DNA from: CS3-C152 sp964347025
GTDB lineage: Archaea; Aenigmatarchaeota; Aenigmatarchaeia; QMZP01; QMZT01
DNA: 29,537 bases
Direction: 5' to 3'
NCBI GenBank assembly: GCA_964347025.1
Contig: CAYFWU010000012.1
Location: 1-29,537, forward strand
Positions within the stretch are counted from its first letter, which is position 1. Each line of letters begins with the position of its first letter. This document shows positions 23,201-29,537 of the stretch, in pieces. Under the pieces are notes generated by a model that saw only the letters and a list, made by a program, of their open reading frames with translations, ran no database searches and had not been told where the DNA came from. Position numbers and translations under genes: made by a program.

Positions 23201-23562
23201 GGAATGGGGGAACGAGCAGTGCAGGCACAAGGGGTGATCCATTTACAAATGATAACCTTATGGTCGGGGGGAAGAAATGGAACGATTTAACAGAAGGGGA
23301 AAGACAAGACTGGGCTGATGGTAGTGGAAAGAATTTGTATGCATTCTTCAAGGGTGTTGTCACTGATTACCAGATTCTGAAGGACATATATCTTTATGAT
23401 CCTGAAAATAAGACGAAACTTGTTTATCAGGAAAGCACTGATTACTTAAACTATGCCAAAAACAGTAAGGGCGAAGCGATATGCATAAACGGAATGATTT
23501 CTACAGATAGGGAAAAACCGATAAGCTTGGTGACAAGTTATAAATACGATTGTCCCTCTTAA
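20260..23562 (+). CDS. Large multi-pass membrane protein with N-terminal zinc ribbon and C-terminal ectodomain
   Basis: 1100 residues, the largest gene here. Residues 1-110 are helical and charged. A zinc ribbon follows (CPHC at 115-118, C137 and C142), then a strongly charged, probably coiled-coil region to about 310 with KSKRKKAKKEGRYKPGK. About eight membrane segments fall between 336 and 585. From about 650 comes a beta-rich region with FSVRFELSNKGSFDAKNAHV, like CARDB/Ig-type adhesion repeats, and several NxS/T sequons (FNISD, INYTYE, FNLSSAE, ANYTFHR). By charge the N-terminus should be cytoplasmic and the C-terminus outside. The TTG start is supported by AAGGGGAT six nt upstream and tttataa at 20205-20212. 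The stop shares TTAA with the convergent DUF63 gene. I recognise no full-length family; a surface structure or secretion role is an inference. Confidence 0.85.
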   Translation: MAEEKSYTDRLREFRELVWEKISNALPDTAGMSRKADRKEAFDYLVGLLEKIKNLRKYDYEEEVIRNQIFYDLSEHPTGLPGDDLKEIVNKALEITKGIKKFRIVDGPRRTTEACPHCGKSFLEYIKWEDGYEVYYCRNPECGHGKRGIEAEKLKEIKEVGVEEVPPWAREGFGKFPPMVRERLKRNWYKSKRKKAKKEGRYKPGKMFATYVKSPWKWFRKKGREEKKEEIEDIRTEMGLYGGEGEIKEEDERYEEAKKKFEAWAEARGLDKDSDEYKERLKKLEDGYKKRRELAKKRIKEKGYEFPRGWPGGPFARGLTAMDEFFGKHSEHVSGVMPFIIVLGLGAVASVILGSLMFFFAFFSLAFYFIFPPAKEKKDREGRGTGEWEHLGSAYIKSVLKCTSIVLFAWATGATNLPFANIFLMLIALGGYAAMKVTYHDKRPDELVESFIRFGFLGVFVIPFTIFSQIFGSMTLGLMALMFFAVPPIKVGSKTEEIERTFAYQIWKPIFLIGMLIVLVSSGALGSILPGLSIGWELTGSLSYIFIYVWFVSFMAGIFTSPESLPSIGMIVLIVTTIIFGLGPGSQNIGIALFGQWWPTIHNTVGEFTKPLGDLFYQLSQTFGQTLFMLTNPMGFAQQITEGTYVENPTGPTGAYGLEIDNLQVDSIYVGEPFSVRFELSNKGSFDAKNAHVEIWSNVNQFNISDHTDSGKTPIKLRVSEKSERITGYIDWFKYKYPQSYEIPPKPTFAEPVIKQDIKPLFYLGNMTCEGQTYVKKKWGITTAAGATLREKYISFLARINYTYEVYSNLQIEIISMQEWDSRVRSGLLLRGQKLSRISTAPAKLSLGAMDQPIREDLPMFIGFNLSSAEGPRSKIGASIIILELPKEFKEKNPQMRCTDKKNRWEESQVGDKWIIKWKIEKDESKSVFCFMRAPDIGDVPSRTFTISASANYTFHRWERKDSLINFRDACERGDTTPVGGNGGTSSAGTRGDPFTNDNLMVGGKKWNDLTEGERQDWADGSGKNLYAFFKGVVTDYQILKDIYLYDPENKTKLVYQESTDYLNYAKNSKGEAICINGMISTDREKPISLVTSYKYDCPS

Positions 23563-24515
23563 ACCCCTGCCATCAAACGAATCATATCCCTGAGTCCTGG
23601 GGCCAGACCCAGTATCAGGATCAGGATCATCAAGAAGTTCTTGAAGTCTCCTTTCTCCGTGTTTTTATTTATAATGTAGAGAACAGGGATCAGAACGATC
23701 AGTTTCAGAAGGAACATCCCTGCAGGAGTGAGCGAATCTGTGAACATTCTCGGGAGAGGATGTTGTTCCAAGTATCCGTAAAAGCTCAGAGCCCCCCAAG
23801 TGGCGCTGGCATCAAGCATATGGACGGAGAGTAGGGAAGAGTTTTCCCTGCTGAACACGTCCTTCAAAACCTTATGATTCTTGATCTTTGAGAATTTTGT
23901 CAGAAGGAAGAACAGGGCTGACCAAAGTATGGTTACGCCCATAACTATGGAGAAGGGAACGAAATTCAAGGGAGGAAGGAGGTAAAGGTTCAGGATACAG
24001 GCGGAAAAGCCTATGAAAAACATAATCTTCCAGTATGGTTTTTTTGTATACCTCTGAACAACAAGGGAGATTAAAAGGGAGATTAAAGCAAAAATGAACG
24101 TTAGTATGTAACTTCCTGGTGTGGGGAAGAGTGAAACAACCCAAGAATAAAAACCGTTAAATTGCGTGAACGTTAGTTTTGTAGACAGGTAGATGTAGGT
24201 CTCTGTCTGTACGGTGCTAATTTGGTAGTAAATGTCGCTCATGAAGGTCTCGAGCATACCCGAACCTATGGCTGTTTCCCTCGCAAGAGAATAGGTAAAA
24301 TCGCGAAGGACCCTAGTGGTGGCGGCAAAGAATATGAAGGGAAGGAGAGCGAAAGTAAAATTCCTGTTTATTTTGATCTTCATTGGCTTGAGTATCCTCA
24401 GGTAAACGAGCACGGCAGCAACTATAAGAATTATCGAGTACATGAGGGTGTTTACGGGGTTGAAAAAGCCATTGATGAGAATGGGGTCAATAAAATATTG
24501 CTCAACGAAAGACAT
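23559..24515 (-). CDS. DUF63-family membrane protein
   Basis: 318 residues with about seven to eight membrane segments, matching the archaeal DUF63 family. It opens FVEQYFIDPILINGFFNPVN, and the late SVHMLDASATWGALSFYGYL, EQHPLPR segment is the family hallmark, with Asp, Glu and His residues that look like a polar site within the membrane. Function is unknown in the family. I choose the ATG at 24515; an upstream in-frame start at 24557 would overlap the preceding gene and adds a non-homologous leader. It is the last gene of the pilus-like operon, 22 nt behind the TadC-like protein, so it may be co-expressed without being a pilus component. Confidence 0.82.
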   Translation of the reverse strand: MSFVEQYFIDPILINGFFNPVNTLMYSIILIVAAVLVYLRILKPMKIKINRNFTFALLPFIFFAATTRVLRDFTYSLARETAIGSGMLETFMSDIYYQISTVQTETYIYLSTKLTFTQFNGFYSWVVSLFPTPGSYILTFIFALISLLISLVVQRYTKKPYWKIMFFIGFSACILNLYLLPPLNFVPFSIVMGVTILWSALFFLLTKFSKIKNHKVLKDVFSRENSSLLSVHMLDASATWGALSFYGYLEQHPLPRMFTDSLTPAGMFLLKLIVLIPVLYIINKNTEKGDFKNFLMILILILGLAPGLRDMIRLMAGV

Positions 24516-24537
24516 AGTTTTAATTGAATCTTTGTTC

Positions 24538-25473
24538 TTATATTGGTAACAGACCAAGTCTCATAACGAACATGAATATAACGAATATGGAGGCCAGCAT
24601 TATGAGAGAATGCTTTACCCCTGCTATTGCTGAATTCTCACCCAGTTGACCGGCTATCAAACCCATAAATATTGCCTGTACTATGAGGACTGAAAAGAAT
24701 AACGCTATATAATAGCAGGCGATTCCTCCCCTTATGTTGAAGGATACGCATAAGATATTGAAGAAATCACATGGGAAGGGAATGGGCATGTCCGTGCAGG
24801 GATCGGTAAAGCTGAAGAGCAAAGGAGCCTCACCACCGGTGATCTGTGGTTGTTCGATCATCATGGGTATTAGAACATTGATAATTGCTAACGAGATACC
24901 AACAAACATGAAGAATATTCCATACATTATCATCACGTGCTGCCTTACGATGGATTTCCTCTCCTCTTCAACATCCCTGAGCGTGAGCATGTCCTTGGAA
25001 AGTGAATCGAGCGTTGAGGAGACATCGCCTCCTGACATGTAGGACTCTCTAACGATTCCTAACACCTCGCTTATGAGTTTAGAATTCTTGAATCTGTTGC
25101 TGAATATTTCAAGGGAACGGATGAAAGGGATTCCCCATGAAAGGCGGTTGGAGAACTTCTGTACCTCATCACTAAGCTTACCGTAGTTGGTTTTTGAGGT
25201 CATCTTTACCGCTTCGGACAGGGTCATGCCTGATCTTTTTAAACTCGCCAGATCGCGTATGAAGTTCGGGATCTCTCTTTCTATTGCCTTCAGCCAGAGA
25301 AATTCGAGGTAGTTGTACACGAAAAATGGCGTGACCACTATGAACAGGCATATCACGCCGACATTTATTATTGCCCCTATATCTTGGGTGATCACGGAGA
25401 CGCCAGAAATCAAAACCAGACCAACAATTAAAGAAATGAGCAGGACCTTTCGCTTTGGTTCTATTTCTACCAT
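24538..25473 (-). CDS. TadC/FlaJ-like type II/IV secretion membrane protein (second copy)
   Basis: 311 residues with the T2SSF domain. Two N-terminal membrane segments lie at about 12-30 and 36-54. A cytosolic helical domain follows with IREIPNFIRDLASLKRSGMT-like sequence (EREIPNFIRDL) and a YMSGGDVSSTLDSLS segment. A membrane helix lies at about 185-210 (IMYGIFFMFVGISLAII), then an external loop with paired Cys (DPCTDMPIPFPCDFF), and two C-terminal membrane helices. It forms the inner-membrane platform with its neighbour. The ATG at 25473 is chosen because AGGTGA, which overlaps the upstream stop, lies five nt before it; a GTG at 25482 is an alternative. Confidence 0.88.
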   Translation of the reverse strand: MVEIEPKRKVLLISLIVGLVLISGVSVITQDIGAIINVGVICLFIVVTPFFVYNYLEFLWLKAIEREIPNFIRDLASLKRSGMTLSEAVKMTSKTNYGKLSDEVQKFSNRLSWGIPFIRSLEIFSNRFKNSKLISEVLGIVRESYMSGGDVSSTLDSLSKDMLTLRDVEEERKSIVRQHVMIMYGIFFMFVGISLAIINVLIPMMIEQPQITGGEAPLLFSFTDPCTDMPIPFPCDFFNILCVSFNIRGGIACYYIALFFSVLIVQAIFMGLIAGQLGENSAIAGVKHSLIMLASIFVIFMFVMRLGLLPI

Positions 25474-25482
25474 TACATTCAC

Positions 25483-26331
25483 CTAGCCTGTCGGGGATAT
25501 GCCCTTTATTAATACGATAAAACCTATCGAGATCAGAGGGATGAAGAAGAATACAAGGAATGTCTGGACCAAGAGTATATCGCCACCAACCAGAGGGGAC
25601 ATTATTGAGGAAAGAACGATGAAGAATAGCGTTCCTACTATTATCAGGGTTATGTATATCTCGGTGTAAAAACTTATCTGTTTCGAGTAATCGTTAAGTG
25701 ACCTTCTGTATTGGGCCATCAGCTCCTTGGCCTTGTCAGAAAGATAATCTCCAAGCTCACCACCTTTGGTTATTACCGAAAGCATGCCCCAGAACACCTC
25801 ACTTAATCTGGTTGAAGGCGTTCTGTTCGCAGCCTTTGTCAGGGCAGTGGAAAGATCCATACCAAGCATGTGTACGTCCCTGTATATCCTTTCACATTCT
25901 TTGCCCACCTCACCCCTCTTGGTGGAAAGTATTTTGAATATCTCGGATGGCTGTACGTTCGAGGAGGCCACGGTGGACATGTAAATAGCAGTGAATGGAA
26001 GGTCTTTGTTAATGCTGGTTTGTAGGTTCTTTGCCTTCACAGTCGGATAATAATAAATTATGAAAAACGTAGCTCCACCTGAGCCGAAAGAAAGGATGAT
26101 GGAAAGGGTGTAGGAATAGAAAACGTACGCGGTCGTGATGGTTATGTAGAACGAACAGAGCAACATAACCGCTATGAAAACTATGAGAGAGAAAAAAAGA
26201 CTTATGGATAAATATTCTTCAACAGGATACTTCATGCCCGCCTGTTTCAGTCGCTCCTTTAACGTATCGAAGTAGTCCGCGTAATTTTTGACTATCCCAC
26301 CGAACAGCTTGAGAGATATTTTTTCCATCAT
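25483..26331 (-). CDS. TadB/FlaJ-like type II/IV secretion membrane protein (first copy)
   Basis: 282 residues, also T2SSF-type: an N-terminal cytosolic stretch (YFDTLKERLKQAGMKYPVEE), two membrane segments (about residues 35-60 and 67-90), a cytosolic domain with DLPFTAIYMSTVASSNVQPS, EIFKIL and VITKGGELGDYLSDKAKELM, and two C-terminal membrane helices. It partners with the ATPase upstream and the second platform protein downstream. Two separate T2SSF genes in tandem recall Tad and archaeal pilus systems such as epd. The start is ATG 26331 or 26328, preceded by GTGAGGAT. The stop directly abuts the next ribosome site. Confidence 0.88.
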   Translation of the reverse strand: MMEKISLKLFGGIVKNYADYFDTLKERLKQAGMKYPVEEYLSISLFFSLIVFIAVMLLCSFYITITTAYVFYSYTLSIILSFGSGGATFFIIYYYPTVKAKNLQTSINKDLPFTAIYMSTVASSNVQPSEIFKILSTKRGEVGKECERIYRDVHMLGMDLSTALTKAANRTPSTRLSEVFWGMLSVITKGGELGDYLSDKAKELMAQYRRSLNDYSKQISFYTEIYITLIIVGTLFFIVLSSIMSPLVGGDILLVQTFLVFFFIPLISIGFIVLIKGISPTG

Positions 26332-26385
26332 GCAAATCCTCACGTATCTAGACCTTTGCTGATTGATTCTAAAAACGTTGCCTCC

Positions 26386-28191
26386 TTACAATTCTTCAAC
26401 CATGCTTATTATCTTGTCCGGATTGGAATAGTAACCATTGATAATTCTTGCAATATCCCTGTAATCAAACATCCTTCTCTCCCTCATCCATTCAAGGATT
26501 TCCTTTCTAACCCTCAGCTCTTCCTTAAGACTTGCTTCCGTAAGGCCCAAGGACTTTGCTATGTGTTCCAAAACTATTGATTTCTCAACACTCTCGAATT
26601 TGTCAACAACCGGCTTCCACCTGAATATGACTCCTGTTAGTGGTTTTTCCCCTTTGAGTCCCTTGACCTCGAGGATTTCATTCGCTCTCCTGACGTACCT
26701 GTCTCTTGACTTTGCCTGCAGCAGAAATACTATTACATCTATATTCTCTATCAGTGAAGGAGGCAGATTTATCGGGGGCGTTGTCAGTCTGTTTACCAAT
26801 TGCGAAAGGCTCGCTGCATGTATTGTAGCGAGACCTGCATGTCCTGTAGCTATTTGCTGGAAGAGAACAAACGCTTCCTCACCCCTGACCTCTCCGACAA
26901 TTATATAATCAGGTCTCTGGCGAAGGGAGGTCTTCAGCAGATCGAAAAGACTAACTTCTCCCGCCCGTTTACCAACGGCTATCGGGGTACGAGCGACTTC
27001 AGGTATCCAGTGCGGATGCGGCAAACGAAGCTCGGATGTATCCTCTATCGAAACGATTTTCATGCTCGGCCTTATGAACAGCGACAGGGCGTTTAAGAGC
27101 GAGGTCTTTCCTGTTGCCGTTCCTCCTGATATGAGAAGTGATTTTCGATTCTCTATTGCAAGCCAAAGGTAGGCGAGCTGTGTGGAATCCAATGTTCCGT
27201 ATTCCAGCATGTGAACAGGGGTTAGCGGGGCAGCGGTGAACTTTCTTATGGTGAAGTTCGAACCTCTTCTTGCAATATCCGTCCCAAGTGTTGCCTGAAC
27301 CCTTGAGCCGTCCGGAAGTGAACCATCAACTAGAGGTTCTGCAATGGAAACCGATTTCCCGCATTTCTGCGACAGACGCATAACGAAAGAATCAAGCTCA
27401 TCCTTATCTTCGAAAATTATGTTGGTCATCATAGAGCCCAGTAAGGGGTTTCTGTGATAAACATACAATGTGACGTTCTCGCCATCGCAGGATATATCTT
27501 CAATATCATGATCCTTCATCATAGGCTCTATCTTTCCCAATCCTATTATGTCCCTCTCGATATAGTACTGGATAATATCCATTTTGGTTTCTGGAATCTC
27601 CTCTATCTCTATTATTTTCCTTATCTGTTCTCTTAACAGTTCTTTGGCCTGTATGTCCCCCAACTTCATGAAGTCTATGTCCAGTCTCTCTTCCAGTTCC
27701 CTCTTGACATTCTCTATCAGCTTTTTGTCTATATCGGAAATACGGGGCTCTACAACAGAGTAAACAAGCACCTCATTTCTCGGATCCCACTTTATTCTCG
27801 CATAGGCATAGACCTTCTCCCTTCCGCGCGGTTGCGGAGGGATGAGTGGGTAAGAAATGTTTATGTTCTGTAGCATCTCCTTTTCCTCGCTCGATAAAGG
27901 AGAACCCAGAGGGGCGGGTACCTTTGAAACCGTGGTCTCTATACCAGGTTTTACAGTGACCTCAACCTTTCCGGGTTTTGCCGCAGGCACACCAGGAATT
28001 TGTCCGCCACCCATGCCCATTATGTATATATTTTCAGCTGACAGGCCCCTGCCAATTTTTCCAGCGGGGAGACCTTCTCTTCCATATTTGACCAGGCTGA
28101 GATAGCCTCTCTTCAGCCTTCTCACTATCCTCTTTGGCGTTATATTTCCCCCCTTAGTTCTCGGGGCCTTCGGAATTCTTAGTTTTTTCAT
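26386..28191 (-). CDS. GspE/TadA/FlaI-type pilus assembly ATPase
   Basis: 601 residues. A basic, Gly/Pro-rich N-terminus of about 130 residues (RTKGGNITPKRIVRRLKRG) precedes the N-domain (YAYARIKWDPRNEVLVYSVV) and the hexameric ATPase core. Walker A GGTATGKTS lies near residue 360. The Asp box is KIVSIEDTSELRLPHPHWIP, Walker B is PDYIIVGEVRGEEA, and the His box is ATGHAGLATIHA. A winged helical C-terminus ends MVEEL. It powers pilin extraction and assembly at the cytoplasmic membrane with the two T2SSF proteins. The ATG at 28191 is chosen; an in-frame TTG at 28200 is an alternative. It follows a pilin-like gene by 17 nt. Confidence 0.94.
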   Translation of the reverse strand: MKKLRIPKAPRTKGGNITPKRIVRRLKRGYLSLVKYGREGLPAGKIGRGLSAENIYIMGMGGGQIPGVPAAKPGKVEVTVKPGIETTVSKVPAPLGSPLSSEEKEMLQNINISYPLIPPQPRGREKVYAYARIKWDPRNEVLVYSVVEPRISDIDKKLIENVKRELEERLDIDFMKLGDIQAKELLREQIRKIIEIEEIPETKMDIIQYYIERDIIGLGKIEPMMKDHDIEDISCDGENVTLYVYHRNPLLGSMMTNIIFEDKDELDSFVMRLSQKCGKSVSIAEPLVDGSLPDGSRVQATLGTDIARRGSNFTIRKFTAAPLTPVHMLEYGTLDSTQLAYLWLAIENRKSLLISGGTATGKTSLLNALSLFIRPSMKIVSIEDTSELRLPHPHWIPEVARTPIAVGKRAGEVSLFDLLKTSLRQRPDYIIVGEVRGEEAFVLFQQIATGHAGLATIHAASLSQLVNRLTTPPINLPPSLIENIDVIVFLLQAKSRDRYVRRANEILEVKGLKGEKPLTGVIFRWKPVVDKFESVEKSIVLEHIAKSLGLTEASLKEELRVRKEILEWMRERRMFDYRDIARIINGYYSNPDKIISMVEEL

Positions 28192-28208
28192 AGAAACCAA
28201 TAGTTACC

Positions 28209-28634
28209 CTACTGTAATCTAATTGAATTTCCTATCTTATAAATTATAACCTTCCCCCTATCACTTGTAATGCTTCCGCTAAAGTTGTATGAGGCGTTAA
28301 GTCCGTAGAGTGAAGAAAAGTCATATCCGGCAGTACCTGTGAAAAAACTTATGTTCAAACCGTTGGGCGACAGTGTTATTCTGTAATAATCGCTTCCTAT
28401 CTTCTGGGGTATTTTTAGTACAACAGATGATTCGAATTGCTCTTTTTCAGAAAGCTCAATTATGTTTGATACCATGTATTCCTTCACTCCCTTTAGCTGA
28501 TCCCACCTAGTCATGGATAGATAATGGGACTGATACATGCTGAATAAAGCGAAAGCTGATATGAAGATCGCAACACTTATGGTGAACAACAAAACCTGTT
28601 CAAAAACAACAGTCTGTCCCCTTTTTTTAGGCAT
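28209..28634 (-). CDS. Archaeal pilin-like protein
   Basis: 141 residues. MPKKRGQTVVFEQVLLFTIS gives a short basic leader, a GQ junction and a hydrophobic helix (residues about 10-30), as in class III signal peptides of archaeal pilins cut by FlaK/PibD/EppA-type peptidases after Gly. Glu falls at +6 from Gln, not the usual +5. The rest is a beta-rich head (YYRITLSPNGLNISFFTGTA) with several NxS/T sequons. A clean TATA box on the minus strand (28654-28661) is 24 nt before the ATG and overlaps the upstream gene's stop, so this gene has its own leaderless promoter within the operon. It is likely a minor or major pilin. Confidence 0.8.
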   Translation of the reverse strand: MPKKRGQTVVFEQVLLFTISVAIFISAFALFSMYQSHYLSMTRWDQLKGVKEYMVSNIIELSEKEQFESSVVLKIPQKIGSDYYRITLSPNGLNISFFTGTAGYDFSSLYGLNASYNFSGSITSDRGKVIIYKIGNSIRLQ

Positions 28635-28653
28635 ATTTATATTTGTCTTTTTC

Positions 28654-28661
28654 TATTTATA
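28654..28661 (-). promoter_or_regulatory. Internal TATA box before the second pilin-like gene
   Basis: The minus strand reads TATAAATA, the archaeal consensus. It is centred about 24 nt before the ATG at 28634 and includes the stop codon of the upstream pilin-like gene. This would allow the pilin to be expressed at a higher level than the rest of the operon. Confidence 0.6.
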
Positions 28662-29262
28662 CCGTTTGTACGGCCATCTTTGAAAGAATAAGGTCCCCTC
28701 CATACCATCCTTGGTTCGATTGGGTTTCGCTGCCAGAGTAGGTTATTAGAATTCGGCTTGTTCCTGTACTGCTTCCCTCGAGCTTTATCTTGTATCCTCT
28801 TGCCTGCTTTTCATTGTAAAGCTCTCTGTAATGCAGGGTGAACTTAAGCTTGTAAACACTTCCTGATCTGTCCCCTGTCATTTTTATAACCCCGGGCGTT
28901 TCTCCGTAAGCGGCGACCTCTCCTATGTTACCGGTGTTTATGGGAATTTCGCCTTCTGTTATAAGAGGCTGGGTAACCACGAACTCGTACGTTATCGTGT
29001 TGTTGGTTGGATCCACACTTATGAAGCCCGATATCGGAAGGGTTAAGCTCTCCTCGCATGCTCCGGGAGTGACGCAGCTCCTCGCGACCTCAACTATCTT
29101 TTTATCAAGGTCCTCCATGAAGCGGACAGCAGAGGTGAACTGTGTTATTGTCGTTCTCTTTTCGATCATGGGTTTGCCCCACATGTATGCTGCTCCTGCT
29201 AACGCTATAACTATTCCAGAGATGAGAACGAGCGTAACAGCCTGTGTCTGTCCTATTCTCAT
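28657..29262 (-). CDS. Archaeal pilin-like or pilus-associated surface protein
   Basis: 201 residues from the ATG at 29262. MRIGQTQAVTLVLISGIVIA is a short basic leader with a GQ junction followed by a helix to about residue 30. The head domain is beta-rich (TYEFVVTQPLITEGEIPINT), with two Cys (SCVTPGACEE) likely forming a disulfide outside the cell and an NNT sequon. The helix lacks the usual Glu +5, so peptidase processing is less certain. A longer reading upstream to 29340 overlaps the preceding gene and would bury the signal, so I reject it. A TATA-like TTTATTAA (29283-29290) is 25 nt upstream. Confidence 0.78.
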   Translation of the reverse strand: MRIGQTQAVTLVLISGIVIALAGAAYMWGKPMIEKRTTITQFTSAVRFMEDLDKKIVEVARSCVTPGACEESLTLPISGFISVDPTNNTITYEFVVTQPLITEGEIPINTGNIGEVAAYGETPGVIKMTGDRSGSVYKLKFTLHYRELYNEKQARGYKIKLEGSSTGTSRILITYSGSETQSNQGWYGGDLILSKMAVQTV

Positions 29263-29282
29263 GCTTAATATTTGGTATTGTT

Positions 29283-29290
29283 TTAATAAA
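29283..29290 (-). promoter_or_regulatory. Internal TATA box before the first pilin-like gene
   Basis: The minus strand reads TTTATTAA about 25 nt before the ATG at 29262. No ribosome-binding site precedes that ATG, which fits a leaderless message. Confidence 0.45.
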
Positions 29291-29303
29291 AAACTTGCTT
29301 TTT

Positions 29304-29537
29304 TCAGGTAAACAGCTTTTTCCCTAATTTCCATTTCCACATGTAAAGAGGGAAGAAAAGGTCTATGTGTTTTTTCAATTTTCTGGTCTCTCTGATGTAG
29401 CCTTCAATGTCAACCTTACTTCCGATCTTTTTGAGCATGAGATCGTAATCTTTATTTGTAAATTTATTCAAAAGTATCCTTCTTTTAAGATTCCTCTCAA
29501 GCTCTTCCTTTAAAACCTTCTTCCACAGCCTGTTGTA
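29304..29537 (-). CDS. C-terminal fragment of an unidentified gene
   Basis: The last 77 residues of a protein whose start lies beyond the window. It is highly charged and helical (LWKKVLKEELERNLKRRILL, later IRETRKLKKHIDLFFPLYMW) and ends WKWKLGKKLFT. No motif identifies it. It ends 41 nt before the first pilin-like gene on the same strand, so it is probably the upstream member of the pilus operon or its immediate neighbour. Confidence 0.65.
   Translation of the reverse strand, partial: YNRLWKKVLKEELERNLKRRILLNKFTNKDYDLMLKKIGSKVDIEGYIRETRKLKKHIDLFFPLYMWKWKLGKKLFT

Noticed and set aside
29263..29340. 26-residue N-terminal extension of the first pilin-like gene
   Set aside because: It overlaps the preceding gene's end and would place the GQ leader and hydrophobic helix internally, unlike archaeal pilins.

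Overview
The window reads as a gene-dense archaeal chromosome segment, most likely from a DPANN-type lineage. The archaeal signature is broad: FEN1 with an MGV start, archaeal-type threonyl-tRNA synthetase, DRG-family GTPase, KaiC-like ATPase, DUF63 protein, an A1-type tRNA-Gln without encoded CCA, archaeal pilus secretion genes, and TATA boxes about 25 nt before start codons. The DPANN suggestion rests mainly on a single-chain primase joining a PriS-like catalytic domain to a PriL-like iron-sulfur domain, plus the very short intergenic spaces. I cannot assign a phylum from the sequence alone.

Layout. (1) 1-4307, minus strand: a tandem array of at least four paralogous cytoplasmic eight-bladed PQQ-like beta-propeller proteins. 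Consecutive genes overlap by about 50 nt, and a 10-N assembly gap (321-330) falls in the array. (2) 4308-4571: divergent promoter region, a strong hairpin, then tRNA-Gln(CUG). (3) 4576-8602, plus strand: Nudix hydrolase, Mth938-like protein, GT-A glycosyltransferase, FEN1, a small membrane protein and a single-domain KaiC-like ATPase. (4) 8586-11043, minus: RsmA/KsgA 16S rRNA dimethyltransferase behind a Kef-type antiporter with an RCK domain. (5) 11080-13881, plus: DRG GTPase, two short cysteine-rich zinc-type proteins (39 and 48 aa) and an SLC13/DASS transporter. (6) 13883-16200, minus: an orphan 233-aa protein, the fused primase and a 17-aa Lys/Arg/Ala peptide. (7) 16289-23562, plus: HDAC-family deacetylase, then thrS-adk-ndk, then an 1100-aa membrane protein with an N-terminal zinc ribbon and a C-terminal ectodomain. 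(8) 23559-29537, minus: an archaeal type IV pilus-like operon with an unidentified gene fragment, two pilin-like proteins, the secretion ATPase, two TadC/FlaJ-like membrane proteins and DUF63.

Most of the window is core housekeeping: replication (primase, FEN1), translation (thrS, rsmA, DRG, tRNA-Gln) and nucleotide metabolism (adk, ndk, Nudix). Three parts stand out. The propeller array has dual-coded junctions and an almost invariant Ser/Tyr/Lys tail. A tiny histone-tail-like basic peptide is divergently transcribed from a deacetylase. The very large zinc-ribbon membrane protein lies convergent to the pilus operon. Many genes appear leaderless, with the TATA box about 25 nt before the start codon.
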